Assembly: GCA_964036045.1 (NCBI GenBank)
Contig: OZ038380.1
Span: 185,927,798 to 185,991,797, forward strand
Source of the DNA: Eutreptiella sp. 'Long Island Sound 2002'
Taxonomy: Eukaryota; Euglenozoa; Euglenophyceae; Eutreptiales; Eutreptiaceae
Direction: 5' to 3'
Length of the DNA: 64,000 bases
The position numbers and the translations under genes are program-made. Position 1 is the first letter of the stretch. Each line of letters opens with the position of its first letter. Of this stretch, positions 20,160 through 31,305 are shown one piece after another. A model generated the notes under the pieces. That model worked only from the letters and a program-made list of their open reading frames with translations, was not told the origin of the DNA and made no database searches.

Positions 20160-20555
20160 GCCACCAAAATGAATGGCTCAGTATTTTCCCCAGGTCAAGA
20201 GATCAAAATGTTTTCCAACAGCCAGCAGACTTGGCTGCCGGCACACGTGATCGCCGTGCATCGGGATGGCGCCATCACCTGCAAGTATCATGGCCTCGCA
20301 AAGCAGAAGGATATCCCCCTTCCGCTACAGACCCCGTTGCTCGTTCGGCCTGAGTTCCTTGAGCCCAGCGATCGGCGAATGGTGAAGCCAGAGGCGGTGT
20401 GTCACCTGATTTCCCGCCACCTGGTCGCAGGCCCTGGGCTTCAGCTTGGCCTCACGTTGCAATGGGCGTCACAACGGGTGGGCAGGGGTCATCTGGCTGC
20501 TCGGTTTCCGACTCAAGTGAGCCAATCTGTGCGCATCACGGCCCGTCACGTGTGA
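20160..20555 (+). CDS. Possible exon, SH3/Tudor-like hypothetical
   Basis: A candidate exon starts after a good acceptor (TCTGTCCTCTGCAG at about 20,146-20,159), with ATG at 20,168. The first 60 residues (SPGQEIKMFSNSQQTWLPAH, then VIAVHRDGAITCKYHG) look like a small beta-barrel of the SH3/Tudor/agenet kind. The remainder to TGA at 20,553 is less protein-like and may be intron. No clear partner exon was found. Function unknown. Confidence 0.3.
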   Translation, partial: ATKMNGSVFSPGQEIKMFSNSQQTWLPAHVIAVHRDGAITCKYHGLAKQKDIPLPLQTPLLVRPEFLEPSDRRMVKPEAVCHLISRHLVAGPGLQLGLTLQWASQRVGRGHLAARFPTQVSQSVRITARHV

Positions 20556-22970
20556 CCCCCGTGGCCCTGATGTGCTGCAGGGCGCCACGGGGCCCGCTCC
20601 CTGCAGGCCCCCAGTGGCACTGGGATTCTCTGTCATGCCCCATCCCCCTGTGTGACATTCCGTCTGGTTGTTGCTCCGTTACAGGGTCCTTTAGGGGGGC
20701 TGTTCTGTGTGTGTTTGCAGTTGTTCATGCATTGCTGCCCTCATTTCTGCGCCAGTTAGCCCTTTTGGGAACATGTGGCCCCCAGGCAGGTCCGGCCCCC
20801 GACAGCCCCAGGGGGCAGGGGGGCAGAGTTGTCACAAGTGGGTGTTTGCTACCCCCAAGTACCCCCCCCCCCCTTGTCGTTCCCCGGGGGGGGGGTGCGG
20901 GACCGTCACTTGGTCAACCCAAATTTTTTCATTGCGGCTCATTGTGCTGTTGTGTGGGTGACTGTGTTGTGGGGCACTACCACTTGCATCCCTTGCACTC
21001 ATGGCAGGGCATTTTGCTCACTTTCGCTGAAATGGAACTTGATAGCACAACCATGTTTCCCCCTGGGACAAGTGTGATGTTCATCCACTCCACAGGGGAA
21101 CCTGTTTTGGCGTCAAGGAGTAGTCTCAAGGTCAAGGAGTAGGTCTCCGCACATTGGCAGCCCTGTGAACGTATCGTATGCTGAATTCTTTCGTTTTATG
21201 CTGCAATTTTTGTGCCTGCAAATGTGCGTGTACGGTGGGGGTGTGGTCCCCCAGGGGGGGGTGGGGGACCGTCACTTGGTGACCATCCCCCAGGGGGTGG
21301 TGGGGGACCGTTTTTCCTGGGGTGGGGAACGACAAGGGGGGGGGGGTACACCTGCTTACACGTGCCATGGGGTGGTGCCATGTCAAAATCAGGTCAAAGA
21401 GGGTGTTAGAGGCACAAGAAGTGGACATGGGTACTTCCTTTGGGGGTGGTGACATACCCTCAGGGGTTGACCGTTCTTAGTGTCTTGTTATGCCAAATCA
21501 TGGTAGTATGAGACAAACCCTCCTCAATCAAGTTTTTGAAAGTTGGCCCTGCCAACCCTCCAAACCGACTACCTGTTTGTCTGTGTGTGTCTGTGTGTGT
21601 AAGGTGGAAGGATTCACAGTGAACGAAAAGTTTATCCCGATAGGCTGGATAACGAACGCAGCAATGAGATTAGAGAATTCCGAGCGCTGTGCGTGACATG
21701 CAGTTACAACGTAATGTGAAAGGGTGCCTGTGTGTCCTGTGTGCAATTGTAAAGGCCAAGTCACTCCGCACAGGGTCTTGAGGGTTTCCGTGAAATCTCA
21801 GTTTTCCCCGCCCCCTTTCTCAGGCGGCAGCACCTGCGCCTCGCAGCCTGGTCTTTTACATGCATGTTGTGTATGCTGTAAACCGAAATGGCCCACAACT
21901 TCCGGTGTGCAGACATCAGGCAGGCGTCGGGTTGGTTTCAGTTTGTGTCCCGAAAAGGAGCGACGCCCTCGGTGAGCTTGACTACAAAAAGCAGTTTGAT
22001 AATATTCACCCGTCGCCGTCCTGCAATCATTCACTCAAGCCTCCAATTGGTTATACAAAAAGCGCAGATGCCGATAGTTTATTCAACAATGGTCGACAAG
22101 CAAGGACACACTTTTTTTTGGATAGAGCGGGACAAGCGACAAACACACGATTTTTGCACCTTCGTCACGGCCTTCTGCCTTCTGACATGGTTACTGAAAT
22201 TTGAACTACAACACAACAATGTCCTACAAGCAGTAGGTACGCTTTCCCATGGGTGGACCATTTTCTGCGCAAAGTGCAGACCTGCGCACCTGCGGAAGGT
22301 CAAGAAGGGCAGGGAAACGACTCCGCAGTTTTGGGGTGCTGGATGTCTCTGCTAAAGGATCTTTCTACTGGTAGCGGGGGCACATGTGGTTTACCCTCTG
22401 TCAGTTTCGAAGTAATATTCTTTTTTGCATCAAAGCTGCCACTCGCTGCCAGCACCCCAGTAGTTCAAATGTCGCCGACTTTCTCTGAGACATCTGGGAT
22501 CAAGAGGTGCTCTGCCCTGTGTTGATGCGGGTGACCCGATATGTAAAGGTGCATGCCTATCCCAGACTGCCTGGGCGCTAGGGACCTGCATGACCGTGGG
22601 TGGCGGGTTGGAATCAGTTCCAACCAGCCCTTAGCTCAGAACCTACGTTACAGTAACCTCCTCATTTTCCTGGGCCGGGCAGCACCAGAATATGTCCTGC
22701 ATTTTTACTTGTAGCCTCACTAGGGGTATGCTACGCGAACAACCCTGAAAAAATGGGGGTGTATGGTGTCTGCACCTGGGCTTGATCTAACAACCTCTCT
22801 CTTAGGCGGCTCAAGTTGCATGGTCAAAATGCGCCCAAAACTGCCTCTCCACGGCACTGCGAAAAAATAGTTCTTTTTGGGGGGGACCTAAAACACAAGA
22901 ACCAAAAATCCCGTGAAAAGCAATTAACTGGTCCATTTTCCTTTATTTTCAACAAAACCGACTGCCCGGG
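20556..22970. other. Low-coding region with G/C-run minisatellite
   Basis: No supported gene. Long C and G runs occur at 20,863-20,896 and 21,229-21,350, where a GGGACCGTCACTTGGT motif recurs (about 20,900 and 21,268). A short TG-rich stretch lies at 21,580-21,602. The rest is unremarkable. Confidence 0.5.
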
Positions 22971-23147
22971 AAAATGATTTATTTCCAGAAAAATGAAGTT
23001 CTTTTTGGGAAAATCACGGCTCTTTGTTTCCTATACCACTTATGCTTTACAATAAAAACACCCGTGAGCTTTCAATCTTTTGGAAAACCAGTTTTCGAAA
23101 ACCATGTTCCACGCTGCACGACAGGAAGCATTTTTTGGCACCCCTTC

Positions 23148-23169
23148 TTTGCGCGAGGCCTCGCGCAAA
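23148..23169. repeat. Palindrome copy 1, perfect 22 bp
   Basis: TTTGCGCGAGG followed by its exact complement. It lies about 130 bp beyond the G1 stop. Confidence 0.85.
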
Positions 23170-23258
23170 CACCAACACAACAGCGCAATAAAATGCATTA
23201 CAGAGAAACATGTGCCGCACAAGGTGACAGCATAAAGGTTGTCGAGGAGGAATGCATA

Positions 23259-23277
23259 GTGCGAGCCCTCGCGCATA
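23259..23277. repeat. Palindrome copy 2, imperfect
   Basis: GTGCGAGCCCTCGCGCAT, a variant with a GGGCTC centre like the intron 1 copy. It lies just downstream of G1. Confidence 0.6.
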
Positions 23278-23300
23278 ACATATCAGAACAAGCGAAGAAA

Positions 23301-26087
23301 TTACTTTTTCTTCGGAACAGTTTGCATCTTAGAACCCAATGCCTTAGCAACGGACGTGTTACCCTTAGGCGGTGGCTTTGCGGGCCCGCTTCTTGGTTGG
23401 GACTGACAGGCTGGCTGCTTGAATGGAGCTCGGGCCCCGGTTTCCTCGGACCTCGGCTTGGCTGCCACTTTATTCGCTGCCTTGCCCTGGGAGACCTGCG
23501 CTTCCTCCTCCTCTTCTTCCTCGCTCTCCTCCTCTTCATCCCCATCGCTCTCGTCGGATTCTGCACCGCTAACCGACTTCGCTGCCTGAGGCTTGCAGGC
23601 AGTCTTCTTCTTCTTGGGGGCTGGTTCCCCACCAGTAGACTTCCGCTTTGCAGGGGCCAGTGCTTCTGCAGCTGGACCTTTCTCAACGGTCTCTTCCTCC
23701 TTCAGCGACAATGCATCAGAACCCACCTTGTCATCGCGAACCCAAAGGGGAATACCACGGTTTGCCCAGTTGGCTTGCTGGTCCCAATCACCAGACGCGT
23801 GCAGTTTCGACTCATGTGTCAATACCTGGTTCAACTGAGTCTGCACTCTGTTGACCCAATCGGAGAGATTGTCGGAGGAAACACCAAGAAGGTACATGCG
23901 AGAATCCGGCTCGATGGCCGCGATCTTGCACACCAGATCCGGCTGATGATCAATGAACACAAACGCAGGCTTGAAGCTCTTATCCTGCTTCAGGTGAAGG
24001 AGGTGAGTGTCGAAATACCACATAACCGTCATTATCGGAAGGTGACCGCCAAATTCAACAGGATTCATCTCCTCTACTTGAGTAGGTCCAAACGTCAGAT
24101 AATTTGGAATCTACAATGAGGGAGAAGTTATTGCGCGAGGCCTCGCGCAAAGAGCGGACGTAATGAGGGAATTATACCTTTCTCGACCAGCTATCCGGTG
24201 ACGCAATCAGCAACCAGCGAACGTCAAACGTTGTAGGATCCCCTGCAGGCTTTGGTTTGACTGGCCAACTGAGAATGGGAATAAGCAACATGTGGCCAAT
24301 GCGCAGCGGGTTGGAATCATCGTTGAGACGCCTCTCTGTTTCCGTTTCCAGCACGTTGAACATGTTGTCAACAACAGTTTTGGAGCCGCAGATAAGGGTA
24401 TCCGCACGCGCCATCTCTTCATACAGCCAGGCTGGGCACATCGACTAAGGAGCAAGATGTTAAAATATGTCGCCGTTAATGATAATCAGGTTCTTGTCAA
24501 TCTCCATGAACCGCTTCGGGGGATCGTGGGTCATCGCTGCAATTCGGTCAGCCTTAACTGTGATAGTTTGACTTGACAGTGATGGATCCTGCTGTTCCAC
24601 TGTCTTGAAGTCACCAGTAACGCCAGCAGGTGGGGGGACCACACGGCTCTTGGTAGGCTCTTGACCCAGGAGTTTTTGGACGTTGAGGATTTTCAGGGAG
24701 GCGGGTTTGCCTTTCTCTGCCACCTGCCACAGTGGTGCGCGAATCATGGATTTCCATGCCGGCCATGGTCCGCGACTTTTGCCTTCAGGTTCCCGCCAAT
24801 AGCCCCATGTACCAAGAGTCACCTTCAGGGCAGGCCTTCGAAGTGCAGCAACCTCTTTGCAGGTCCGCATGTCTTTGGCTAAAGAACAGAAATGGAGAAA
24901 GTGCGGCGCACCAATGCAGAAATGGAACCCACGTCGCGTCGATGGTACACACCTTTCTCAGGTCGAACGTACTGGCCGTTGTGCGGGTGGTCCAGATGCA
25001 TTGAGACCCACTGCTCAAGGATGATGTCGTCAAACGAATTCTGCAAGTATTTGAGGGTTATTTTTCCTTCCTGCATCACTTCTGCCACTTTATTGTAGAA
25101 CTCCGGCAACAGGATCCCGTCCAGTTTCTTCAGCGCGTTCTTCGTCACTTTCTCCCCTTTGTCGTGGAACTTCTGCAGACCTTTCACAGCTTCCAGACCA
25201 GCATAGTAGGCAAACGTCACGAAATCTTTCCACAATTTATACGTTTTGTCCTGAAAGTGACAACGTTATGCGAGAGGCCTTGCGCAACGAAGAGCACCAA
25301 AACAACGATTAATGAACATACGAATTGACCAGGTTGCTTCAGTTCAGCGGTTGGAACCAGGGCACTCATCTGCACAGCATCCACAATGGCGATCTTGAGA
25401 TTGCTGTACGTGTCAGGTAGGTCTCGCTGCCGCTGATCTTCAACACATCGAATGAGGTTATCTGCTGCCTCATACAGCGGAATTGGCTCAACGTCTTGTG
25501 TGCTTCCTTGTGCTTGTCCCGCCAGCTTTGCACGGAAGGCCTACGGTGTCGTAGGCTTCAGAATATCGGCGATGCATACAGTATGCCACTGCTGCAGATT
25601 CAGACACGTTGTACGTCACTTCTCCCGAATCTTCGCAATCGCTTCCACGCTGTGCTGTCCAGATACACACCAATAATCGCCATCTGCAAATATGAGACAC
25701 GTCTATGCGCGAGGGCTCGCGCAACGAGAAGAGCGAAAAGTCGGTTGGCAACATACTATTATCTTCCCAGAGAACGACGTGTAATGGGCCTGTTGGCGGT
25801 GCTGCTTCGAGTGACTCAATACGCTTCTGCAGTAACTTCGCATCTTTCCGTCTGATCTGCCCCTTTGTCTTCTCCTGGTCGATTCTCACGTTGTCCAGCT
25901 CAACCTCAACCTGCCTCCCGTCCGGCTTCAGGTTGTCCTGGATGTCAGTACCCAAGGTTAAGCCAGGATCTGGTGTTTCCTTCTTCTTACGCCCCTTCTT
26001 TGGTGTTCCAGCCTCCGATCCCGAGGTCCCAGGGTCATAGTCGGTATCTTCTCGTTCCTCGGCTGTTTTTTGGGCGGGGCTTGCCAT
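23301..26087 (-). CDS. G1: five-exon gene with ParB/sulfiredoxin-like motif
   Basis: Exons 26087-25757, 25683-25322, 25250-24953, 24878-24178 and 24110-23301 join with consistent phases into 834 codons. Introns are GT-AG, 67-74 nt. Exon 1 is Lys/Glu-rich. The exon 1/2 join gives DNVRIDQEKTKGQ, then LHVVLWEDN, then DYWCVSGQHSVEAI (GQH at about residues 119-121), matching the pattern of ParB-like nuclease/sulfiredoxin folds, which bind or hydrolyse nucleotides. The C-terminus has Lys-rich nuclear-signal-like runs and a long Glu tract. The frame contains four stops and no frameshift: TGA 25618-25616, TAG 25543-25541, TAA 24462-24460 and TAG 24447-24445. Around them the protein remains plausible on both sides (for example DIF-stop-HLAP-stop-SMCPAW). 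It could be a recoded gene or a pseudogene. It lies just downstream of G2 on the same strand. Confidence 0.55.
24111..24177 (-). other. G1 intron 4 with perfect 20-bp palindrome
   Basis: A 67-nt GTATAA...TTGTAG intron, phase 0, giving SWSRK-IPNYLTFG. A perfect palindrome, TTGCGCGAGG with its complement, fills 24,131-24,150 in mid-intron. Confidence 0.75.
24131..24150. repeat. Palindrome copy 3, perfect 20 bp (intron 4)
   Basis: TTGCGCGAGGCCTCGCGCAA, centred in a 67-nt intron of G1. Confidence 0.9.
24879..24952 (-). other. G1 intron 3
   Basis: A 74-nt GTGTGT...CTTTAG intron, phase 1, giving RPEK-AKDMRTCK. It lacks the standard palindrome but has a shorter GTGCGCCGCAC inverted motif. Confidence 0.6.
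25251..25321 (-). other. G1 intron 2 with degenerate palindrome
   Basis: A 71-nt GTATGT...TTTCAG intron. Splicing at phase 0 gives KQPGQF-DKTYKLWKDF. It contains a degenerate copy of the palindrome at 25,269-25,286. Confidence 0.7.
25269..25286. repeat. Palindrome copy 4, degenerate (intron 2)
   Basis: TGCGAGAGGCCTTGCGCA keeps the AGGCCT core and one arm. Confidence 0.6.
25684..25756 (-). other. G1 intron 1 with GC-rich palindrome
   Basis: A 73-nt GTATGT...TTTGCAG intron. Removing it joins phase 1 to give DN-NGDYWCV. It holds the palindrome variant GCGCGAGGGCTCGCGC at 25,707-25,722. Confidence 0.7.
25705..25724. repeat. Palindrome copy 5, near-perfect (intron 1)
   Basis: ATGCGCGAGGGCTCGCGCAA, with one central change from the consensus. 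Confidence 0.75.
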
Positions 26088-26247
26088 TCTGCGATAAGAA
26101 GAAAGCCTGTATTGAAGGAAACATAACATTAAAAATGGTTAAAATCGTCGTCGATAATGCATATGTGGGGTGCTTTTAGCGAATACGAGTACAGTATGGT
26201 TGAGAATGCAAAACTGAAGGGGCTCGGCACTTTTTTTGACTGTTAAC

Positions 26248-26269
26248 CTTGCGCGAGGCCTCGCGCAAG
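26248..26269. repeat. Palindrome copy 6, perfect 22 bp
   Basis: CTTGCGCGAGG plus its complement, in the spacer between G2 and G1. Confidence 0.85.
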
Positions 26270-26305
26270 AGAGGCAGTGTAGTAACCTGTTGTTTCATGC
26301 TGTTT

Positions 26306-26321
26306 CCGCGAGGCGTCGCGC
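26306..26321. repeat. Palindrome copy 7, imperfect
   Basis: CCGCGAGGCGTCGCGC, immediately downstream of the G2 stop codon. Confidence 0.6.
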
Positions 26322-26322
26322 A

Positions 26323-28308
26323 TCACTGCATGTTCTCCGATTTTCTTCGAACGTTTCGCAGCGTGTCGGCCTCTCTCTGTTTCTCCAACACACTGCGTTG
26401 GGGGATCAGCTCCGACAGTTTTCCCTTGAAACCAGCCTTAAGTGGCCCCTGCTGCGTTAGCACCAACAACACAGACACAAGGACTTGTTTGTAGTGGTTA
26501 GAACCCTTTGGAATTAGAAGAGACGGTGGAAAGTTAGGTACACCCCTGCGCGGCCAATGCGCCTGAATTGTACAAGTAGGCTCAGCACACCACCTAACCC
26601 AAGGCACATATACACGCTCTGCGTTCAAGTAAGCAGTTAACCGCTGACGCACGGAATTGAGAAAGGAATTGGGGATTTTACAGACGTTCACCCTGTGACC
26701 TTCTTTGCGGATAGTGATGAGCTGATACAGATCGTCAACATCTTCCATGGTTACTGCACCTCTGTTTTGGCCCTTCTTTGTCACAACGCTGGAAAGCAGT
26801 CTTTCACAAAATTGCTCGGCAAAAGCCTGTCCAGGCATGGCTGTGTGCCATGCAGTGTGGCACAATAGCGCAGTCGCAACAGTGCGTTCGTATTTTAAAA
26901 GTGTGTCCCCCATGTTCAAACGGTCTAACAGACACATAACAATGTGCAATCCCTCAGAAGAAAAAACACCCGTGTTGGCCGTCTCCCCAGCCTAATTGCA
27001 CTGCCTAACGAGGTGTGCTAGGTACAGTAACATGGGACAGTATTGTGTTAACAGAACCTGCATGGCCTTACACACAGCGTAACGGAGGCGACTTCGCCGA
27101 TTTGCAGGACGTGCCAGCTCAAGGGAACGACATTTTCGGTTAAGGCGCCGTATGTGGGGACCCATACCCAACAGCAGTGCACCAACAGTTATCTGCATTG
27201 TGATCAGCTTGGGAAAACAGGGGACTGTGTCACCGCTGCGCAACAAACCCTTACGGAAAAAAGTCACAATCGGCCAAGATGAGCGAAATGTTTGTGTAAC
27301 GCAAAATTTGTACGCATGCCAGAAACCATATAATATAGGGTGTGAACGCAAAAAAAGCCGGACATTCCAACCCGTTGTTTTTTCACCGTACATCATCTTA
27401 CAAATGCGGTAATGGATGTTCTCATCACATAAAACAGAGACAACTGGTCGGGTGTGCTGCGCCAAGTCCCTAGTAAATTGCAGTAGGTTAAGAAGCGATA
27501 GGTTGCCGCTTACCTTTTCTTTGCTTAGACAAAGGGGTCACCAATGTGGTCTCTTGGCAGGCACAGGGCGAATAATGTCAAGCGGTGCCCTAATGTTTCG
27601 CACAACAGGTCGCGTGCTTGCAAATCCTAGATCATGCAGGATACGTGCAAACGGTCCCCCGGTGTTTCCCAGAATGCGTGCAACAACAGGAACACGCCGT
27701 TCAAGGTCTTCCAGGCTAGGATGACCATGCCAGTAGCGCGGTGCATCCTTCAGTAGCAACACAGCCAATGCTGTTGCGTTCAGACTTTTGTCGTTCTTGT
27801 CAGGATTTGTGGTAAACTGTTTGTTGTACCAGTTGTCCATCCACAACACAACCCACTGTTGGTGTATTTTGTCCCATGTAGTCTGTAACTTGACTGCGGC
27901 CCTCTCCTTCAGCGAAGGTGCGCTGTATCGCGCCAAACCTGATCTTGCTAAAATGCGACGCTGCGCCCTACTTCCCTCTACCGCAACAACTGACTTTGGT
28001 TTTCCCTGGTATGGAACTGCGCGGTGGCGCATCAGCAAATAAAGGCGCCAGGCCTCCTCTATCAAAACACCAACCCATCTCTTCCCTTCTGCCGCAATCG
28101 CCTTTTCAACGCTGCAACGCGTCCGTTCATTTTTGCGCAGACGCAGAAAAAACACTAACAACAATCGCGCGCCCTCGTCCCCCTGTTTTAGCCCTTCCCA
28201 CAGTTCTTCTGCCGTGTGGTACGGCGGTTCCTCTGAGCAGACATCGCGGAAAACTCCGGATGCTGCGGCCACTGTCTTCTCAAGGTCCACCTCTTTTCGC
28301 AGGGGCAT
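26323..28308 (-). CDS. G2: transposase-like mobile-element protein
   Basis: One 662-codon frame from ATG 28308 to TGA 26323-26325, interrupted only by TGA 27540-27538 and TAG 26994-26992, with no shift. Motifs are WVVLWMDNWYNKQF, SLNATALAVLLL, then after the first stop NLLQFTRDLAQHTRPVVSVL, CDENIHYRICKMMYG and PILYGFWHAYKFC. The spaced Asp residues in hydrophobic strands (LWMDNW, VLCDEN) look like an RNase H-fold DDE transposase or a relative, but I cannot assign a named family. It is followed on the same strand by G1, 236 nt downstream, and flanked by the palindrome family, which suggests one mobile unit. UGA fits as Trp in context (RPHW-stop-PLCLS), which is compatible with recoding or with TGG-to-TGA decay. 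Confidence 0.5.
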
Positions 28309-28690
28309 TGTTGCTGTGAAGAATAATTGCGTACCTGTATCTCTGTAAAAATCGCTGTTTGAAAAACGTTCGTGATTTCAAACATCAACCTGTCACTCAG
28401 TTTTCGCGCGACCAATTATTCTGTGATTCGCTTGTCGCATGCACCATTTTCGGTCACCTGTAACTGTCTGGTGACCCCACATTTCACTAGTTAATCCTGA
28501 TTGCGGTACCCAGTTGCGGCGCGCTTCTATCGCTGTTGGGCAGTGAAGTCAGCAGTGACCACAGTATGAAAACCGGAGATGCCGGCGGGACCTGTATGGG
28601 CGCCCATGCAGCAGCGCCGCATCAAGGGAACGTACATGCTGTGTAGTTGGTGGATCTGTCCAATTTCGGTTTCTATGAGCGCTTGTGACC
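28309..28690. other. Upstream flank of G2
   Basis: No supported gene. A TTCTTCACAG acceptor-like site lies at about 28,314-28,323 (minus strand), so G2 may have an upstream exon, but I could not find one with a consistent phase. Confidence 0.3.
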
Positions 28691-28693
28691 TCC

Positions 28694-28715
28694 ATTGCGC
28701 CAGGCCTCGCGCAAT
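28694..28715. repeat. Palindrome copy 8, near-perfect
   Basis: ATTGCGCCAGGCCTCGCGCAAT has one arm mismatch. It lies upstream of G2. Confidence 0.75.
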
Positions 28716-28754
28716 GATCACCGAAACTTTTATGGTTTTCATGCGCCGTTCCAT

Positions 28755-28770
28755 GCGCGAGGCCTCGCGC
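28755..28770. repeat. Palindrome copy 9, perfect 16-bp core
   Basis: GCGCGAGGCCTCGCGC, about 55 bp from copy 8, upstream of G2. Confidence 0.85.
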
Positions 28771-28978
28771 TTGAAACTGCAGTTTGTTCCGGAACATTTA
28801 TACTTTTCAAGATTCTTGGGTACACCATTGTTGCAGTTTATTAGTTAATAGATCTATCTCTATCACGCAATCCTGATAATGGTACTAAGTTACGTGTATA
28901 AATACGACAGGGTTCCATTTTTTGACAACCTGCCTAATGCGTCGTGCTGTAGCACATTAATCTGACACAAATGATCGT

Positions 28979-29002
28979 CTTTGCGCGAGGCCTCGCGCAA
29001 AG
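28979..29002. repeat. Palindrome copy 10, perfect 24 bp
   Basis: CTTTGCGCGAGG followed by its exact complement. It is the longest copy and the last one on the right. No further copy was seen outside 23,148-29,002. Confidence 0.85.
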
Positions 29003-30740
29003 AATGGTCACCAAACAATACTTTTCCCTGTCTCTCCCATGGGACACATCATTCTTATAGAAATATTTAATCCGCCATACTTGTTTGCGAGGCTTTTAAA
29101 ATATCCAGCAAAACAACTATTTTTTGATGCCTTTGGAAACCTGTCATTTTCCTACCTTTTCCTTCGTTTTTGACCATGCAACTTGAGCCACCTAAGTCTC
29201 TTCGAGGTGATTTTTAAACGCCACTAAACAGGGCGACCCAAAAAAATTCCTTTGCGGGCGGGGATGGTATGGGCGCCCGGCGAAGGAGGGGGGGAGGGGG
29301 GGCGTTCCAGAAATGGGCTTCTGTGCCGGGCCCTTTGTTTTGTGTAAGGACGGATGTTGCCACCAAAGGCGCCGGAACACAAACTTTGGCCCGGAAAATT
29401 GTTTTTCACGAAACAATGTTCCCCCACATATGTGTAGTCAAAATGATCAGCGCGACATTTTGAGCCATGTATGTTGGGGTCGCCCCCCCCCCCTCCCCCT
29501 TCCGGCACGGCAGGTAGGGCAGCCCCAGCCCAAACCCCCCTCCCGGCACGGCGACCAAGGAGGGGAGGGGGGGGGTTTGGCAAATGGGCTTCCGTGCCAT
29601 CCCCCCCCCCCTGCAAAGCAATTTTCTTCCCGCCCAGCTGAAAACAACAAGTTCAGGGGTCTCAGAGGGCCCATGGGCCCGCTGAACTTCAGTATCTCGG
29701 TCGGACCCGTGGAAGCACGGCAGCTGGAGACCTGCAACGAAAACACATGGCACATGTGCACCCAGTTCATTATCCCTCCAAGCCCAAAAAAGCAGCAACC
29801 CAAGTCCATCCTTCGCTGCCTGAGGAACTCAATGGGGAGGCAATTCCATCACCCACCCTCCCCATGCCCTCGCACGTACCCGGACGAGTGATAAGCCAGG
29901 GGCATCTTTCTCCAATTATTGTGCAACAAAGATAGAAACACGAACGGAAACACCTCATAACCAGGCTGCTACACACACAGGGACACAGACACGAAAGTGT
30001 GTATAAAGTACCCTAGAGAAGTGCCAGTATCTGTATCACACCTACCCGGGGCTGCACATTGTCACCTCTATCAGAACACTGAAAGACGTCTAGGGCTGCC
30101 CTGCAACAGGAGTTTTCGTTCCCTGCTTTTCTTGCTCCGTTCTTGTTTTTGGGGTTCTCATCAGGTGTCTGTGTATGTGCCAACTGCCCTGTGATTCAAT
30201 CCATGCTCTATCCGTGCCTTCCATTAATTCCCTGTGCCCTCACTTGCGTCCCACTGTCAACTCTGCCTCACCAACGGACCATGAAGGAACGGAGGAGTTC
30301 ATGTCTTGATAGCCCGTGCATTGCAACCTGCGTTGGGTGCTTCCATCTAACCGCACACACACAAGGATGAATTGCGGACTGACTTAATCAGCGGCGCTTT
30401 GTGCTTGCAGCAGGTTCATATCGGCGCAGCATGTTGGCTCATACCCTTCTAGTTGCAATCCCGCCGGTATTGTGTTGTCCGTGTCTGCGGAATCTTGCCA
30501 ATGTGCATGTTGGCCGAGCCATAGCATGACCCGTGTGCAGAAGACATGCTGCGCACATGCTTGGTGGCGGGTGACTGCGCGCATAGTGTTTTCGGCGTTC
30601 GGCAAGGACGCGGAGTACACTCGGCACATTGATTTATCCAATGCGCGCACCACAGCCAACCACAGCCAGACGTGCGTAATCTCTGGCTAGCACCACTGGT
30701 GCCCAAACCAATGCAGACAGAATCTGGGATGACCAACTGT
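29003..30740. other. Non-coding region with G/C runs
   Basis: No gene recognised. Tracts of G or C occur at 29,286-29,302, 29,485-29,512 and 29,560-29,612, with a repeated TCCCGGCACGGC-like phrase near 29,502 and 29,540. The rest is ordinary. Confidence 0.4.
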
Positions 30741-30744
30741 GTTG

Positions 30745-31305
30745 CCAAAGCAGGGTTGCAGTAATATTGGATGTCTCACCCCTTGTAAAATCATTATTTT
30801 GCACGACAGAACGATCCCTCAATGGAATTTTAGATTTTGAGCCCTCTATCCATCCGAAACTAGATACCATGTTTTAGGGGGGTAGGAGGTGGGCTGAAGG
30901 GTGAGGGCAAAAGTTTGTGCTTCGAAGGATTCGAACCAGGGTTGACTAAAACAACTGGCGAGCTCACCAACCGGCGCTGGTGGTCGCCGCCCAGGATTCA
31001 AAGCGACAGTCGGCAAGTTGACGGCCGACTGTTTGTCCACTCGACTACTGACCATTTTTGCTGACACAGTGTTCCCCATTGCTTGTAGGTGTAGGCTGCC
31101 ACCAAAACCGAGCCTGTGTGTTTCTGCCTGCCTGTCTGCTTGCCTGCCTGCCTATCTGACTAACTACCTGCTTGCTTGACTAACTACCTGCCTAACTGCA
31201 TGCCTGACTGACGGACTAACTGATTGGCTGATTGTTAGCCTAGCTGACTGACTCTAGTCTCTCTTTGAGGTGCCTTGCCCAAGGCAATAGAATTTCGTAA
31301 TTTGA
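30745..31305. repeat. SINE-like repeat family, copy 1
   Basis: It shares an ordered set of blocks with copies at 31,700-32,865 and 32,975-33,600: TTGTAAAATCATTATTTTGC, an AATGGA/TTTTGAG block, a G run, TTCGAACC motifs, a GTGTGTTTCTG block, a degenerate TGCC/TGAC tetranucleotide stretch (here 31,128-31,256), then CTCTxTTTGAGGTGC and GGCAATAGAATTT. On the minus strand 30,932-30,945 reads CTGGTTCGAATCCT, a B-box-like motif. Confidence 0.5.

Noticed and set aside
22974-24119. 381-codon plus-strand frame
   Set aside because: Antisense to the last G1 exon; the spliced minus-strand reading is better supported.
24445-24520. Intron between the CGGTTCATGG donor and CTCCTTAG in G1
   Set aside because: It would leave the following exon out of phase with the well-supported intron 4 splice.
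25541-25619. Extra 79-nt intron in G1
   Set aside because: A GT-AG reading is possible but shifts the frame into weaker protein. Treating the stretch as coding with TGA and TAG keeps all exon phases consistent.
23148-29002. CRISPR array
   Set aside because: The repeated 20-mers are palindromes at irregular spacing within eukaryotic introns and spacers; no regular spacers or cas genes.
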